Of a stretch of 50,878 nucleotides of DNA, positions 34,529-44,400 are shown in pieces; the first letter of the stretch is position 1, and each line of letters starts with the position of its first letter. This DNA comes from Burkholderiales bacterium (lineage in GTDB: Bacteria > Pseudomonadota > Gammaproteobacteria > Burkholderiales > SG8-41): contig JAIETP010000015.1 of NCBI GenBank assembly GCA_019744975.1, positions 120,929 through 171,806 of the forward strand, in the 5' to 3' direction. Both the position numbers and the translations under genes were made by a program. Below the pieces are notes generated by a model, which saw only the letters and a program-made list of their open reading frames with translations, searched no databases and had not been told where the DNA came from.

Positions 34529-35537
34529 GACTATCTGGTTCAAAAATGAGTTGAAATCGGTGCTGGCGCAAAAAGCGCAGCTGGCGCATGCCCTGCTGAT
34601 CAAGGGGCCGCGGGGCATTGGCAAACAAGCCTTTGGCATGGAGCTGGCGCAGGCCTTGTTATGCGAAACCCCTGCAGCGGATAGTGCTGCCTGCGGTCAG
34701 TGCAAAGCCTGCAACTGGTTCACCTCGGCTGCCCACCCGGATTTCCGCATGCTGGCGCCGATCACGGAAGGCGATGCCGAAGCCGAAACCGAAGAAGGCA
34801 GCAAGAAAACCAAAGCCAGCCCCTGGATCAGCATTGAGCAGGTGCGTGAGCTGCACGATTTCATTTATGTTTCCAGCCACCGCGGCGGACGCAAAGTAAT
34901 CCTCGTCTGTCCGGCGGAAGCCCTGAACGTCAATGCGGCGAATGCCCTGCTGAAAAGCCTCGAAGAACCGCCGCCGCTGACCCATTTCATCCTGATCAGC
35001 CACCGTCCGCATCGCCTGCCGCGCACCATCATCAGCCGCTGCCGGCAACTGAGCCTGCAGCAACCGGACCGTGCCACGGCGCTGGCCTGGCTGGGCGGGC
35101 AGGGCGTGGCCGATCCGGAAGTGGCGCTGGCGCAATCGTCCGGCGCGCCGCTGCTGGCACTGGCCGCCAGCGAAGGGGATGAGCTGGCAGGGCGTCGCGA
35201 TTTCCTGGCGCGCATCGCCCCGCCGGATTTTGATCCACTGGCCATTGCCGAGACCTTCCGCGATCTGCCGCTGGAGCGTTTCATCGGCTGGCTGCAGAAA
35301 TGGACTTACGACATCGCCGAGCAGCGCATGCTCGGCACCATCCGCTTCAACCCGGACCTGGCGCGCGAGCTGGCCATCATCGCCAAACGCGTGGAACCGC
35401 TGGCGGCGCTGCGCCTGCACCGCAAGCTGGTGCGCGAGCAGCGCAATATCCACCATCCGCTGAACGGTCGCCTGTATATCGAAAGTGTGTTGCTCGCTTA
35501 CGCCGCAGTGGTGAATCCGTCGCGCAAGGCGGCGTGA
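34527..35537 (+). CDS. holB: DNA polymerase III subunit delta-prime
   Basis: A 336-residue clamp-loader delta' subunit. The N-terminal AAA+ fold shows KGPRGIGKQAFGMELAQALL, a degenerate P-loop, and four zinc ligands C46, C56, C59 and C62 (CETPAADSAACGQCKAC). Later motifs are ALNVNAANALLKSLEEPPPLTHFILISHRPHRLPRTIISRC (sensor-like region, in two parts). It sits between tmk and the TatD gene as usual. A short insert of Glu/Lys residues (EAETEEGSKKTKAS, about 90-104) is unusual for the domain. Confidence 0.93.
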   Translation: MTIWFKNELKSVLAQKAQLAHALLIKGPRGIGKQAFGMELAQALLCETPAADSAACGQCKACNWFTSAAHPDFRMLAPITEGDAEAETEEGSKKTKASPWISIEQVRELHDFIYVSSHRGGRKVILVCPAEALNVNAANALLKSLEEPPPLTHFILISHRPHRLPRTIISRCRQLSLQQPDRATALAWLGGQGVADPEVALAQSSGAPLLALAASEGDELAGRRDFLARIAPPDFDPLAIAETFRDLPLERFIGWLQKWTYDIAEQRMLGTIRFNPDLARELAIIAKRVEPLAALRLHRKLVREQRNIHHPLNGRLYIESVLLAYAAVVNPSRKAA

Positions 35538-35539
35538 AC

Positions 35540-36307
35540 ATGCTGGTCGATTCACACTGCCATCTCGATTTTCCGGAACTCGCCGATAACCTGCCCGCGA
35601 TTCTGGAAACCATGCGCGAAAACGATGTCGGCGCCGCGCTCTGCATCAGTGTGACGCTGGAAGATTTCCCCAAAGTGCTGGCGCTGGCCGAGCAGCATGA
35701 AAACCTTTTTGCCTCGGTCGGTGTGCATCCCGATTACCCCGATCTGCGCGAACCGACAGTCGCCGAACTGGTCGAACTGGCAAGTCATCCGAAGGTGGTG
35801 GCGATCGGTGAAACGGGCTTGGACTATTACCGGCTGACCGGTGACCTCGAATGGCAACGCGAACGTTTCCGCGTACACATCCGCGCGGCGCGGCAGTCCG
35901 GCAAACCGCTGATCATTCATACCCGCTCGGCATCGGCCGACACCCTGCGGCTGATGCAGGAAGAGCGGGCGGCTGAGGCGGGCGGGGTGATGCACTGTTT
36001 TACCGAAAGCTGGGAAGTAGCGCAGGGCGCCCTCGAAATGGGGTTCCATATCTCCTTCTCCGGCATCGTGACTTTCAAAAATGCCAAGGAGCTAAAGGAT
36101 GTGGCCCGGCAGGTGCCGCTGGATCGACTGTTGGTGGAAACGGATTCGCCCTATCTGGCCCCGGTGCCGTACCGCGGCAAAACCAACCAGCCCGGGTGGG
36201 TCAAACACGTGGCCGAGGAAGTCGCCAGGCTGCAAAACCGCACATTTGCAGATGTGGCTGCAGCGACCACCAGTAATTTTTTTAAATTATTCAATATAAA
36301 CATATAA
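35540..36307 (+). CDS. TatD-family metal-dependent hydrolase
   Basis: A 255-residue TatD/YcfH-type TIM-barrel hydrolase, usually a DNase or a general phosphoesterase. Metal ligands are visible as H6/H8 (DSHCHLDF), E in GETGLDYY, H in IIHTRSA, H in GGVMHCFTES and D in ETDSPYLAPVPYRGK. It starts two bases after the holB stop (ATG 35540), so translation is coupled; the longer upstream in-frame extension is a shadow of holB. In E. coli the homologue in this position is ycfH. The last codons run into AT-rich sequence. Confidence 0.94.
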   Translation: MLVDSHCHLDFPELADNLPAILETMRENDVGAALCISVTLEDFPKVLALAEQHENLFASVGVHPDYPDLREPTVAELVELASHPKVVAIGETGLDYYRLTGDLEWQRERFRVHIRAARQSGKPLIIHTRSASADTLRLMQEERAAEAGGVMHCFTESWEVAQGALEMGFHISFSGIVTFKNAKELKDVARQVPLDRLLVETDSPYLAPVPYRGKTNQPGWVKHVAEEVARLQNRTFADVAAATTSNFFKLFNINI

Positions 36308-36311
36308 TTAC

Positions 36312-36956
36312 ATGAAATTTCGCAAGTTTTTTCTGATTATGGGTTTGGCCGGATTTTGCGTATTCAGCAACAGTGCCACGGCAGGCGCCTACGAGGACAT
36401 GCTGCAGGCTATCCGTATTGATGACGAAAAAACCATTGTCCAGTTGCTCCAGCGCGGCATGGATGTAGACACCGTCAGCCCCAAGGGCGAAACCCTGCTG
36501 ATGCTCGCAGCCCGGGAAGGCAAGCCCAATGTGGTCAAAACCCTGCTCGCCGCCCGCCCCAGACTCCAGACTCGTAATCCGCTGGGCGAATCGGCACTGA
36601 TGCTGGCGACCATCCTGGGACATACGGAGATTGCCCGGCTGCTGCTTGATGCCGGCGCCCCGGTTAACCACGACGGCTGGACCCCTTTGATCTATGCCGC
36701 AGCCCGGAATCGGACCGACATCGGGCGCCTGCTGATTGCCAAGGGCGCCAATGTCAATGCGGCCGCGGATAACGGCACCACGGCGCTGATGATGGCAGCC
36801 AGGGAAGGCCAGCTGCAGATGCTGCTGTTGCTGCTGGAACATGGCGCGGACGCCAAATATGTATCGCCGCATGGCCATTCGGCATTAAGCCTGGCCAAAG
36901 ACCGTGGTCAGGGGGAAATCGAGGCTGTGTTACGAAGGGCCGGGGTCGAGGAGTAA
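36312..36956 (+). CDS. Secreted or periplasmic ankyrin-repeat protein
   Basis: A 214-residue protein with an N-terminal signal peptide (about 1-25, MKFRKFFLIMGLAGFCVFSN, cleavage near TAGA) followed by about five ankyrin repeats: residues 30-200 repeat a GETLLMLAAREGKPNVVKTLL type pattern with the TALMMAAREGQ, PLIYAAARN and SALMLATILGH loops. Ankyrin repeats bind proteins; the partner is unknown. It starts four bases after the TatD stop, a tight link that probably reflects operon read-through. It converges on the HlyD gene. Confidence 0.9.
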   Translation: MKFRKFFLIMGLAGFCVFSNSATAGAYEDMLQAIRIDDEKTIVQLLQRGMDVDTVSPKGETLLMLAAREGKPNVVKTLLAARPRLQTRNPLGESALMLATILGHTEIARLLLDAGAPVNHDGWTPLIYAAARNRTDIGRLLIAKGANVNAAADNGTTALMMAAREGQLQMLLLLLEHGADAKYVSPHGHSALSLAKDRGQGEIEAVLRRAGVEE

Positions 36957-37073
36957 GGCCGTTCTGAGTATTGGGAAAATCCAGTTTCCCTCTGGGAATG
37001 CCCATTACTTGGTGCGTATAATCAGTATTATGTAAAATTAATGGGGCTGGCGCATAGCAGGAGCCAGGCCAAC

Positions 37074-38447
37074 TTACCTCTCTCGTCCGGCCTCATGAAC
37101 CACCTTCTGGATCGGTGACAGCAGATACTCCATGACGCTGCGCGTGCCGAGATGGATTTCGGCATTGACCTGCATGCCGGGCATCAGCGGATGGCGCGTT
37201 CCGTTGCGTTCAAGATGGCCATTATCCAAAGCCACCAGTACCCTGTAATACAACGGTGATGCCATCGGTTGGTTTTTAACCAAAGAACCTTGTGCGCCAG
37301 GCTCGCTCGAATCCGCGCTGACTTGCCTGACCATGCCCTCAACCATTCCGTATTTCTGGAACGGATAGGCATCAATCTTGATCCGCGCCCTCTGGTCTGG
37401 CGCAATAAAACCCGCATCCGCGTTCGCCACCCAAACTTCCGCTTGCACCGGCTCATCGCGGGGCACCAGCGTCATGACCACAGTACCGGGGGCAACCACG
37501 GTGCCCGGTGTATGTGTCGCCAGGTCCTTGACGATACCTGCCTGGGGGGCGCGCAATTCCAGCAAACCGGAACGGTGCTGCTGTTTGTCGAGTTCCTGCT
37601 GCGCACGGTGGTGTTGTGATGAAATCTCGGAGCGCTCAGCCTGTAGTTGCTGCAGATACCCGGACTGCAGCTGGGCCAAGCGCTTTTCCGCCTGCGCCAT
37701 GGATGCCTTGAGGCCGGCAATCAGATGCCCCTGCGCCTTCAGATCCTGGGCGCTCTCGATGTATTGGCGCTGCCGATCCATGGCTAGCAGTTTTCCGGCA
37801 AAACCCTCCTGAGCCAGTTTTTCCCAGCCTTCGGCCTGCGCGCGGTAAATGGGCACGGTGTGCTTGAGTTTGCCCTCCACTTCGTACGCCATATTCAAGT
37901 CATGGCGCGCTTTCAATAATTGTGCCTGCTCTGCCGCCAATGCATCTATATGCGCCCGCCGCCGCGCCTGAAACTGCGCTTCAACTTCGTCGAACAGCAG
38001 AACATCCGTTCCAGGCAGGCGCGCCATGGATCGCCCGCGCAATTCTGCGTCAACGCGTTGCAGCTGCAGGAACTTGACTTTGACTTCGCGATCAACAGCG
38101 CGCATATCCGCTTCGGCCAGATTCCTGTCCATGCGCATCAGCAATTGCCCCTCCCTGACCGACTCGCCTTCTTTGATCAGGATTTCACGCACGATACCGG
38201 CTTCGGCCGGCTGCACTATTTTCAGGAAACTCTGCGGCACCAGCTTGCCGGGAGCAACTGCGACTATGTCCAATCTCCCGAATACAGCCCAGATCAGCGC
38301 TATGGTGAACAGTGCCAGCAACAGATAAAGCAATGCTCGCGGCAATGGCGCCGGCGGTTGCTGTTGGGTACGCAGCAGGGCTGGCGCAAAGTCCAGCGCT
38401 TGCCCCTCTGGAAACAGCAGGGCCTTCAGTTTCCCGGGTAACGACAT
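37074..38447 (-). CDS. HlyD-family type I secretion adaptor
   Basis: A 457-residue membrane-fusion protein joining an ABC exporter to a TolC-like outer-membrane channel. A cytoplasmic N-terminus (about 1-36), one membrane helix (about 37-55), a lipoyl half-motif (PAEAGIVREILIKEGESVREGQLLMRMD in two parts, residues 78-106), a long coiled-coil stretch (about 110-290), the second lipoyl half (LELRAPQAGIVKDLATHTPGTVV) and a beta-barrel C-terminus ending in a membrane-proximal PIQKVVHEAGRER are in order. It begins 10 nt after the giant RTX gene and is surely co-transcribed with it. No exporter or TolC gene is next to it, so it must work with unlinked partners. Confidence 0.95.
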   Translation of the reverse strand: MSLPGKLKALLFPEGQALDFAPALLRTQQQPPAPLPRALLYLLLALFTIALIWAVFGRLDIVAVAPGKLVPQSFLKIVQPAEAGIVREILIKEGESVREGQLLMRMDRNLAEADMRAVDREVKVKFLQLQRVDAELRGRSMARLPGTDVLLFDEVEAQFQARRRAHIDALAAEQAQLLKARHDLNMAYEVEGKLKHTVPIYRAQAEGWEKLAQEGFAGKLLAMDRQRQYIESAQDLKAQGHLIAGLKASMAQAEKRLAQLQSGYLQQLQAERSEISSQHHRAQQELDKQQHRSGLLELRAPQAGIVKDLATHTPGTVVAPGTVVMTLVPRDEPVQAEVWVANADAGFIAPDQRARIKIDAYPFQKYGMVEGMVRQVSADSSEPGAQGSLVKNQPMASPLYYRVLVALDNGHLERNGTRHPLMPGMQVNAEIHLGTRSVMEYLLSPIQKVVHEAGRER

Positions 38448-38457
38448 GTCTGCCCGA

Positions 38458-41400
38458 TCAACCCAGAGCCCTGAGACCTTCCTCGAGCCCCCGGAATGGT
38501 TTCAGGTTATGGCCATCCAGGGTCGGTAAATGGTTGCGTCCGAAACCGGATCCGCTTTCGAAGGTACTGCGGCTCAACCACGGCAATCCGGAAAACTCTT
38601 CGTAGCCCGTGTTTTCGGATCGCCCCGCGCCACCACGCGGATGATCACGAAGCCATTGTTCCGAGGCTGCCCAGCCCGCGCGTATTGCTGCCGTTTCCGC
38701 CTTGATGGCCTGGGCGCCATCGCGCGACTCATCCAGCCAGCTCTGCACAGCATCACCGGCATGCCGCCGCTCATCAAACCATTTGTCGATCAGCCTGCTG
38801 AAATCCTTGTCGTGTTTGTTGTCACCTCCGGCATGATCATGATCCTGTTTTCCGGAGGCATCATGGTTGCGGCGGCCGTCTCTTTCGCCGCCTCGTCGGT
38901 GGTGATGGGTATCCCCGCCCTCTTCGTCCCGCCCATGATCGAGATGGCTCCGGCGCATGACTTCCCGCAAATCAATGGCCTGCCCATTGGCAAACCGAAG
39001 CGTCTCAATGCTGTCTTTGCGGGACGACCAGTCACGGATCGTGAGCCGGTCATTGGTGCCGTTGATGCTGATGGTCAGATCCCCATCGTTTTTTGCAAAC
39101 CGCAAATCCCGCAGCGTTATCCCGTCACCAAACAGCACCGTGTCAAGATCCCCGGCCGCACCGTCATCATCAATGATGTCCTTGCCACCTCCCCTGCCGA
39201 ACAGATAAATGTCGGCGCCTTTGCCGCCCTTTAGCGTGTCATTGCCGCGTCGACCATCAAGAATATCGCTGCCCTTGCCACCAAGCAGACGATCCGCCCC
39301 CGTACCGCCAACCAGCAGGTCGTCGCCTTCCAATCCACTCAAGGTGTCGTTGCCGCCACGCCCCTCGATAATGTCGTTGAACGCGGTACCGACGAGCGAC
39401 TCGGATGCCGGTGTCCCGATCAGCGTAATACCGCCACTCCCGGCGGCAACCGTCAGGTTGAAATCGGCAAACGCCTGCGCACCAGCCCTGTCCGTCGCCG
39501 TCACCCGCAACGCAAAATCTCCCGCAGTTCCCGTTGGCGGCATACCGGAAAAAATTCCGGTTAAGGCATCAAAAGCCATCCATGCCGGCAATGGCCCGCC
39601 ATCAGGCAGGCCTGCACCATACGCAAGCACATCACCTGCATCGACATCGAGGAATGTATTGGCGGGTATTGCAAAACCAAAAGCCGTATTTTCAGAAGCG
39701 GCTTGGTCAGCAATCGCATGAACTGTCGTCGGTGCATCGTTGGTATTTTGCACGGTCACGGCAAACGTCCCTGCAGCACTGGCGCCGGCGAGGTCAGTAG
39801 CGGTCACCTCCAGCGCAAGGCTTCCGACATCCCCGTTCAACGGAGTTCCGGAAAATCTGCGCGCAGCCGGGTCAAAAAGGAGCCAGTCCGGCAGCGGCGA
39901 GCCGTCGGCCAGGCGAGCGGCATAGGTCAGCGCATCGCCGCTGTCAGGATCGCTGAAGCGCTGCTCCGGCACGACAAAGCTGAAGGCCAGATCTTCGCTT
40001 GCCTGCTGATCATCGATGGGCGGCAAATATTGCGGTGCATCGTTGACATTGACAACGGTAATGTCGAAAAACCCTGAAACCGATGCGCCTGCGGAGTCGG
40101 ATGCGGTGACTTTTACAGACAGCGCTCCGACATGTTCATTACCCGGCTGGCCGCTGAAGTTGCCTGAACCCGGATCAAAATTGAGCCACTCCGGCAGCGG
40201 GCTGTCATCAGCTTGCGCAGCGCTGTAAGTCAGCACATCACCGGCATCGGGATCGAGAAAACTGCCTTCCGGCAAGGCAAAGCTGAACGCCGTGTCCTCC
40301 AAAACCAGTTGTGGGCGCGGCGGAATGCCGACTGTCGGCGACGAATTAACGGTGACTGCGGGCAGCTGCTCCAGTATCGCCCTGCTCCAGGTCGACCCAT
40401 CGGAAAACTCGACAAGATCGACCCCGCTGCCATGGGCCTGATCCCACTGGATGCGAATCTCGTCAGCGCTGGCACGGGCCCGCAGCACCACTTGCCCGTC
40501 TTCCCTGGTACCGCTGATGTCTTCAGCAACGCGATCGCGCAGTACTATCCTGTTGATTGTTCCGGTTTCGAAAAAATCGCTGACAATGTCCGCGCCGTTC
40601 CCGCGATCAAAGAAATAACTGTCCCCGCCGGCACCACCTGCAAGCACATCATTACCGCCCCCGTCATGGAAACGGTCATGAATATTGGTGCCACGCAGAA
40701 TATCGTCGTTGTCGGTGCCGGCGATGTCAAATCCGCGCTCCAGGACCTCCCCATAAGTCAGTTCATTCGTCAGCGTCCATATCGGATCAAATGAGCCATC
40801 AGGCAATTCCTCACCTTGCGCAACATCCCAGAATTGCAATGCGGCGAACAGGGTATTGCCATGGACATCATCCGGATTAAAACCCTGAAAATGGATTTCA
40901 TCGCCGGCCGGGCCATAACGCAGGCGGAGGGAGCCCAGCCCCAGTTGAATCTGTTCCGGCGTGATGCCATCACCAAACACAATCAGATCGTCGGCATCCG
41001 GATCGAGAATCGTGTCCGAACCCGAGTTTTCCTGAAAATAAAATTCGTCAATTCCTGCGCCGCCACTCAATACGTCATTGCCTGCACCGCCATCAATGTA
41101 ATCCCAGCCCGCCAGCCCACGAATCCGGTCATCTGTGTCTGTCCCGAACAGATAATCGTCAAACGACGTGCCGAGATAACCTTCTTCCTCCGCGAGAGCA
41201 ACCAGATCACCGATATAAACCGGATCGCTGCCAAAGATGATCTCTTCAATGCCGTGTCCGATCAAATCCGTGGCAGACGGCAATTCGATATCAATGACTT
41301 TGTCGGTTCCCCAAAGCAGGCGAAGCACACGGTTCTGATCGCCGTATTCCCCCGGGGTCGCAAATCCCGTGGTTATTTCATCCACATTGGTCTCAAAGTC

Positions 41401-44400
41401 AGCCAGCTCCACGGTATCTTTTGCGAGAACGCCCGATTCAAAGAAAGGCCGCAGCGCTGCGTGATTGTCGGCGGTGAATTCGGACAGATCAGGGGCGCCG
41501 GGTATTTGCTGGACGTCCGCCGGGCTGAATTGCAGACCCAAGTCCGCAAAGTCCCGCATCATGTCTTCGATGGAGTTGTACACCCATGTGTAATACCCGT
41601 CGCTGCTATAAGGCCCCCGGAAAAACCCGTCCGCTATACCACGCGGAAAACCTGGCGCTGATGGCAACACTGTGTATCGCTGCGTTTCACCATTACCCAG
41701 GTCAAGCTCGGCATAAGTCAGCGCGGAAAAAAGATTCCGGTAAGCATCGGAACTGCTGCCACCAAACCGCGCCTCCAGTGCATTCTGGAAGTGGAGGCTG
41801 GTCTCACCGCCCAGCCGATACTTCCCGCCATAGACCAGATTTGACAGAGAATCCGCGAATCCGGCACGCGACATAAATTCAGTCAGTGAAACACCATTCT
41901 GGTCCCGCACCTGATCCCAGCCCGCCTCACCGGATCGAAAATGAAAGGTGGTTTCCCCCTCGCCACCACTCAGGAGGTCATCATCCGCGCCGCCGGCGAT
42001 GAATCGGCCATCAGACAGAATGTCAAAACCGTTGCCGCCGAAAGCATAAGCGCCACCTGTTATCCGGTCGTTGCCGTCGTTGCCAAATGCGAAATCAAAC
42101 TGGCCAGCGCTTACAAAATCATTTCCTGCGCCAGCGTCAATCAACGCGATCCTGTCGCCGGCACTATCCAGCATTCCGACAATCGAGTTATTACTGCTGC
42201 CCGCCTCAATATCTTCGATCACCGGATTTTCGACAATCTGGTGAATCCTCAAACCGAATTGCCCCAGTCCGTCGCTGCGTAAATTCAGGGATACCCATCC
42301 TTCCGCGCTGGACTCGGTGATGGTATTGGTTACAAAGCCGTTTTGATTTGAATAAGTTCTTGGATTTGAAAACGGACCACCCCCACCAGCATTGAAGGTG
42401 TAGGACACTGAATTGGCAGAAATGCCGGGGGTCTGCCTCGCGGCAATGTATGCGTCATCGGTTATCGTTTGGGTGACGATTGGCTGCACCAGGCGCTGGG
42501 TAATCGTATTGCCGGACAATGGAAGTCCGACAATATGAGCGCCCTGCCGGATGCCGTATCCGCCGATGGAAGTGTCTGTAACGGGAGCATTGACCCAGGT
42601 TACGGTTTGCCGCACCGGCTCCGGCAGTGCGTTCACCAGAGTGGTCCACTGCGCAATCGTTTGTGACCAGGTGGAATTGATATAAACATGCGTCGGCAGA
42701 TCCAAATTCGGCTGACTCTGCGCCTGCCACTCTCCGAGCAGCCGCTGTTTGTAATCCGCCATCGCATCAACGGCATACGGGTTTTCGGTGGTGCTTTGCG
42801 TGTTATGGAAATCAAGCAAAGACTGGCTGCCCTCGACCGCGCTGGTGATTTGCCAGGCGTCCGAGCCGCCGGCCGCAAAAAATCCCTGTACCCGCGCGCT
42901 TCCACCGTTGCCACGCATGGTCACCAGCAGATCATCACCATCGCGCGTGGTCCTGACACCATCCAGTGTGCCGGCATTCAGCAGCGCCAGGGTGTTGCTC
43001 TGCCCGTCGGTGGTCTCGATGATGCGGTCAGATCCCATGCCCCAGTACAGTGCGTAATTGTCGCCGCCTGTTCCGCCTTCGAGTACATCATCGCCAGTGA
43101 AGGTTCGGGTTCCCGTTGTGCGCCGCTCCGGCGACGGACCACCATCCAGATAGTCGTCTCCGTCATGCCCGCGCAGCACGTCGTTGCTGGCAGTGCCATA
43201 GAGTTCGTCGGTCGCCGCCGTTCCGTCAATAACGCCAATCTCCAGTACGTCGAGAGCGGCTTTATCTATCGTCTCTCCATCCGCAAAAACAATGCTTTCG
43301 ATATCAGCGCCAGGCACGCCATATTGGCCTTCGATCAGGATTTCATCGCCGGCGCCGTAGCGCACGGTCAGGTTGCCGTCGCCGGTACGCAGCAATGACA
43401 CATCGCTGCGGGTGATACCCTGCCCAAACAGGATGCGGTCCGTATGGCCAGGGTCAGAAAGCCCCGGCACGAACAATGAACCCTCGACCACGCTATCCAG
43501 ACCATCGCCACGGACAAACCGGTAATCATCGCTGCCCATGCCACCGGCCAGCAGATCGTTGCCGGTCCCGCCGTCCAGCACATCATTGCCGTTGCCGCCA
43601 TCCAGCCGGTCCGCGCCGCCGTCGCCGGTCAGCACATCATTGCCGTCGCGTCCTTCGAGTTCGTCGCTCCCTGCAAAGCCGCGAATCCGGTCCGTGACCG
43701 AGGTGCCGATCAGCGCCGTGCCGCCGGCGTCGTCCAGCGCCGTGCCGTCGATATCGAAGCCCTGGGCGAGGATGTCGGCGTAGTCCATGGAAGAGCCATC
43801 GGCAAAGCGGATTTCGCCGATGGCTGCGGTGAGATCGGGAAAATCATTATTGAAGTTGGTGAAGTGAATCTGGTCGTTGCCGGCCAGTGGATCATCAGGA
43901 TTGGACGGCCCCAGGTCGACGAGCAGGCTGCCCGGGCGGAACTTGATGTCTCTTTGGGAGATGCCGTCACCCAGTACCAAGACGCTGGCTTCCGGGATTT
44001 TTGCATCGCCGGCAGTATCGACAATGATCTCGGTGCCATCGCCGCGGTTAAAGACGTAAGTGTCTTTGCCGGCGCCGCCGATCAATTGATCCAGTCCTTT
44101 GCCGCCGATGAGGATGTCGTTGCCGGCGCCGCCACTGAGGATGTCTTCCCCCACGTCGCCGATCAGGATGTCGTCCCCGCCGTCACCCTGCAAAGTGTCA
44201 TTGCCCACGCCGCCGTCCAGATAATCAGCGCCTTGCTCTTCGAATGCGACAGTGACGCCGTCACCGACTAATACGTCATTCTCAGTACCCCCGATCACCA
44301 CGTCCGAGCCTTCATCGCCGAACAGCACATCCGCCCCGCTGCCGCCATCGATGAAATCATCCCCCTTGCCACCGAAGGCCCAGTCCACCCCGGCGCCGCC

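Noticed and set aside
36957-37073. Terminator between the ankyrin-repeat gene and the HlyD gene
   Set aside because: A GGGAAA/TTTCCC hairpin (36973-36990) is present but has no T-run on either side, so it does not qualify as an intrinsic terminator.
40816-41661. A 281-codon plus-strand frame within the RTX gene, and several similar ones across 38.5-46 kb
   Set aside because: All lie opposite the 8.8-kb RTX frame; their products are repetitive antisense readings of Gly-Asp-Asn repeats without own start signals.
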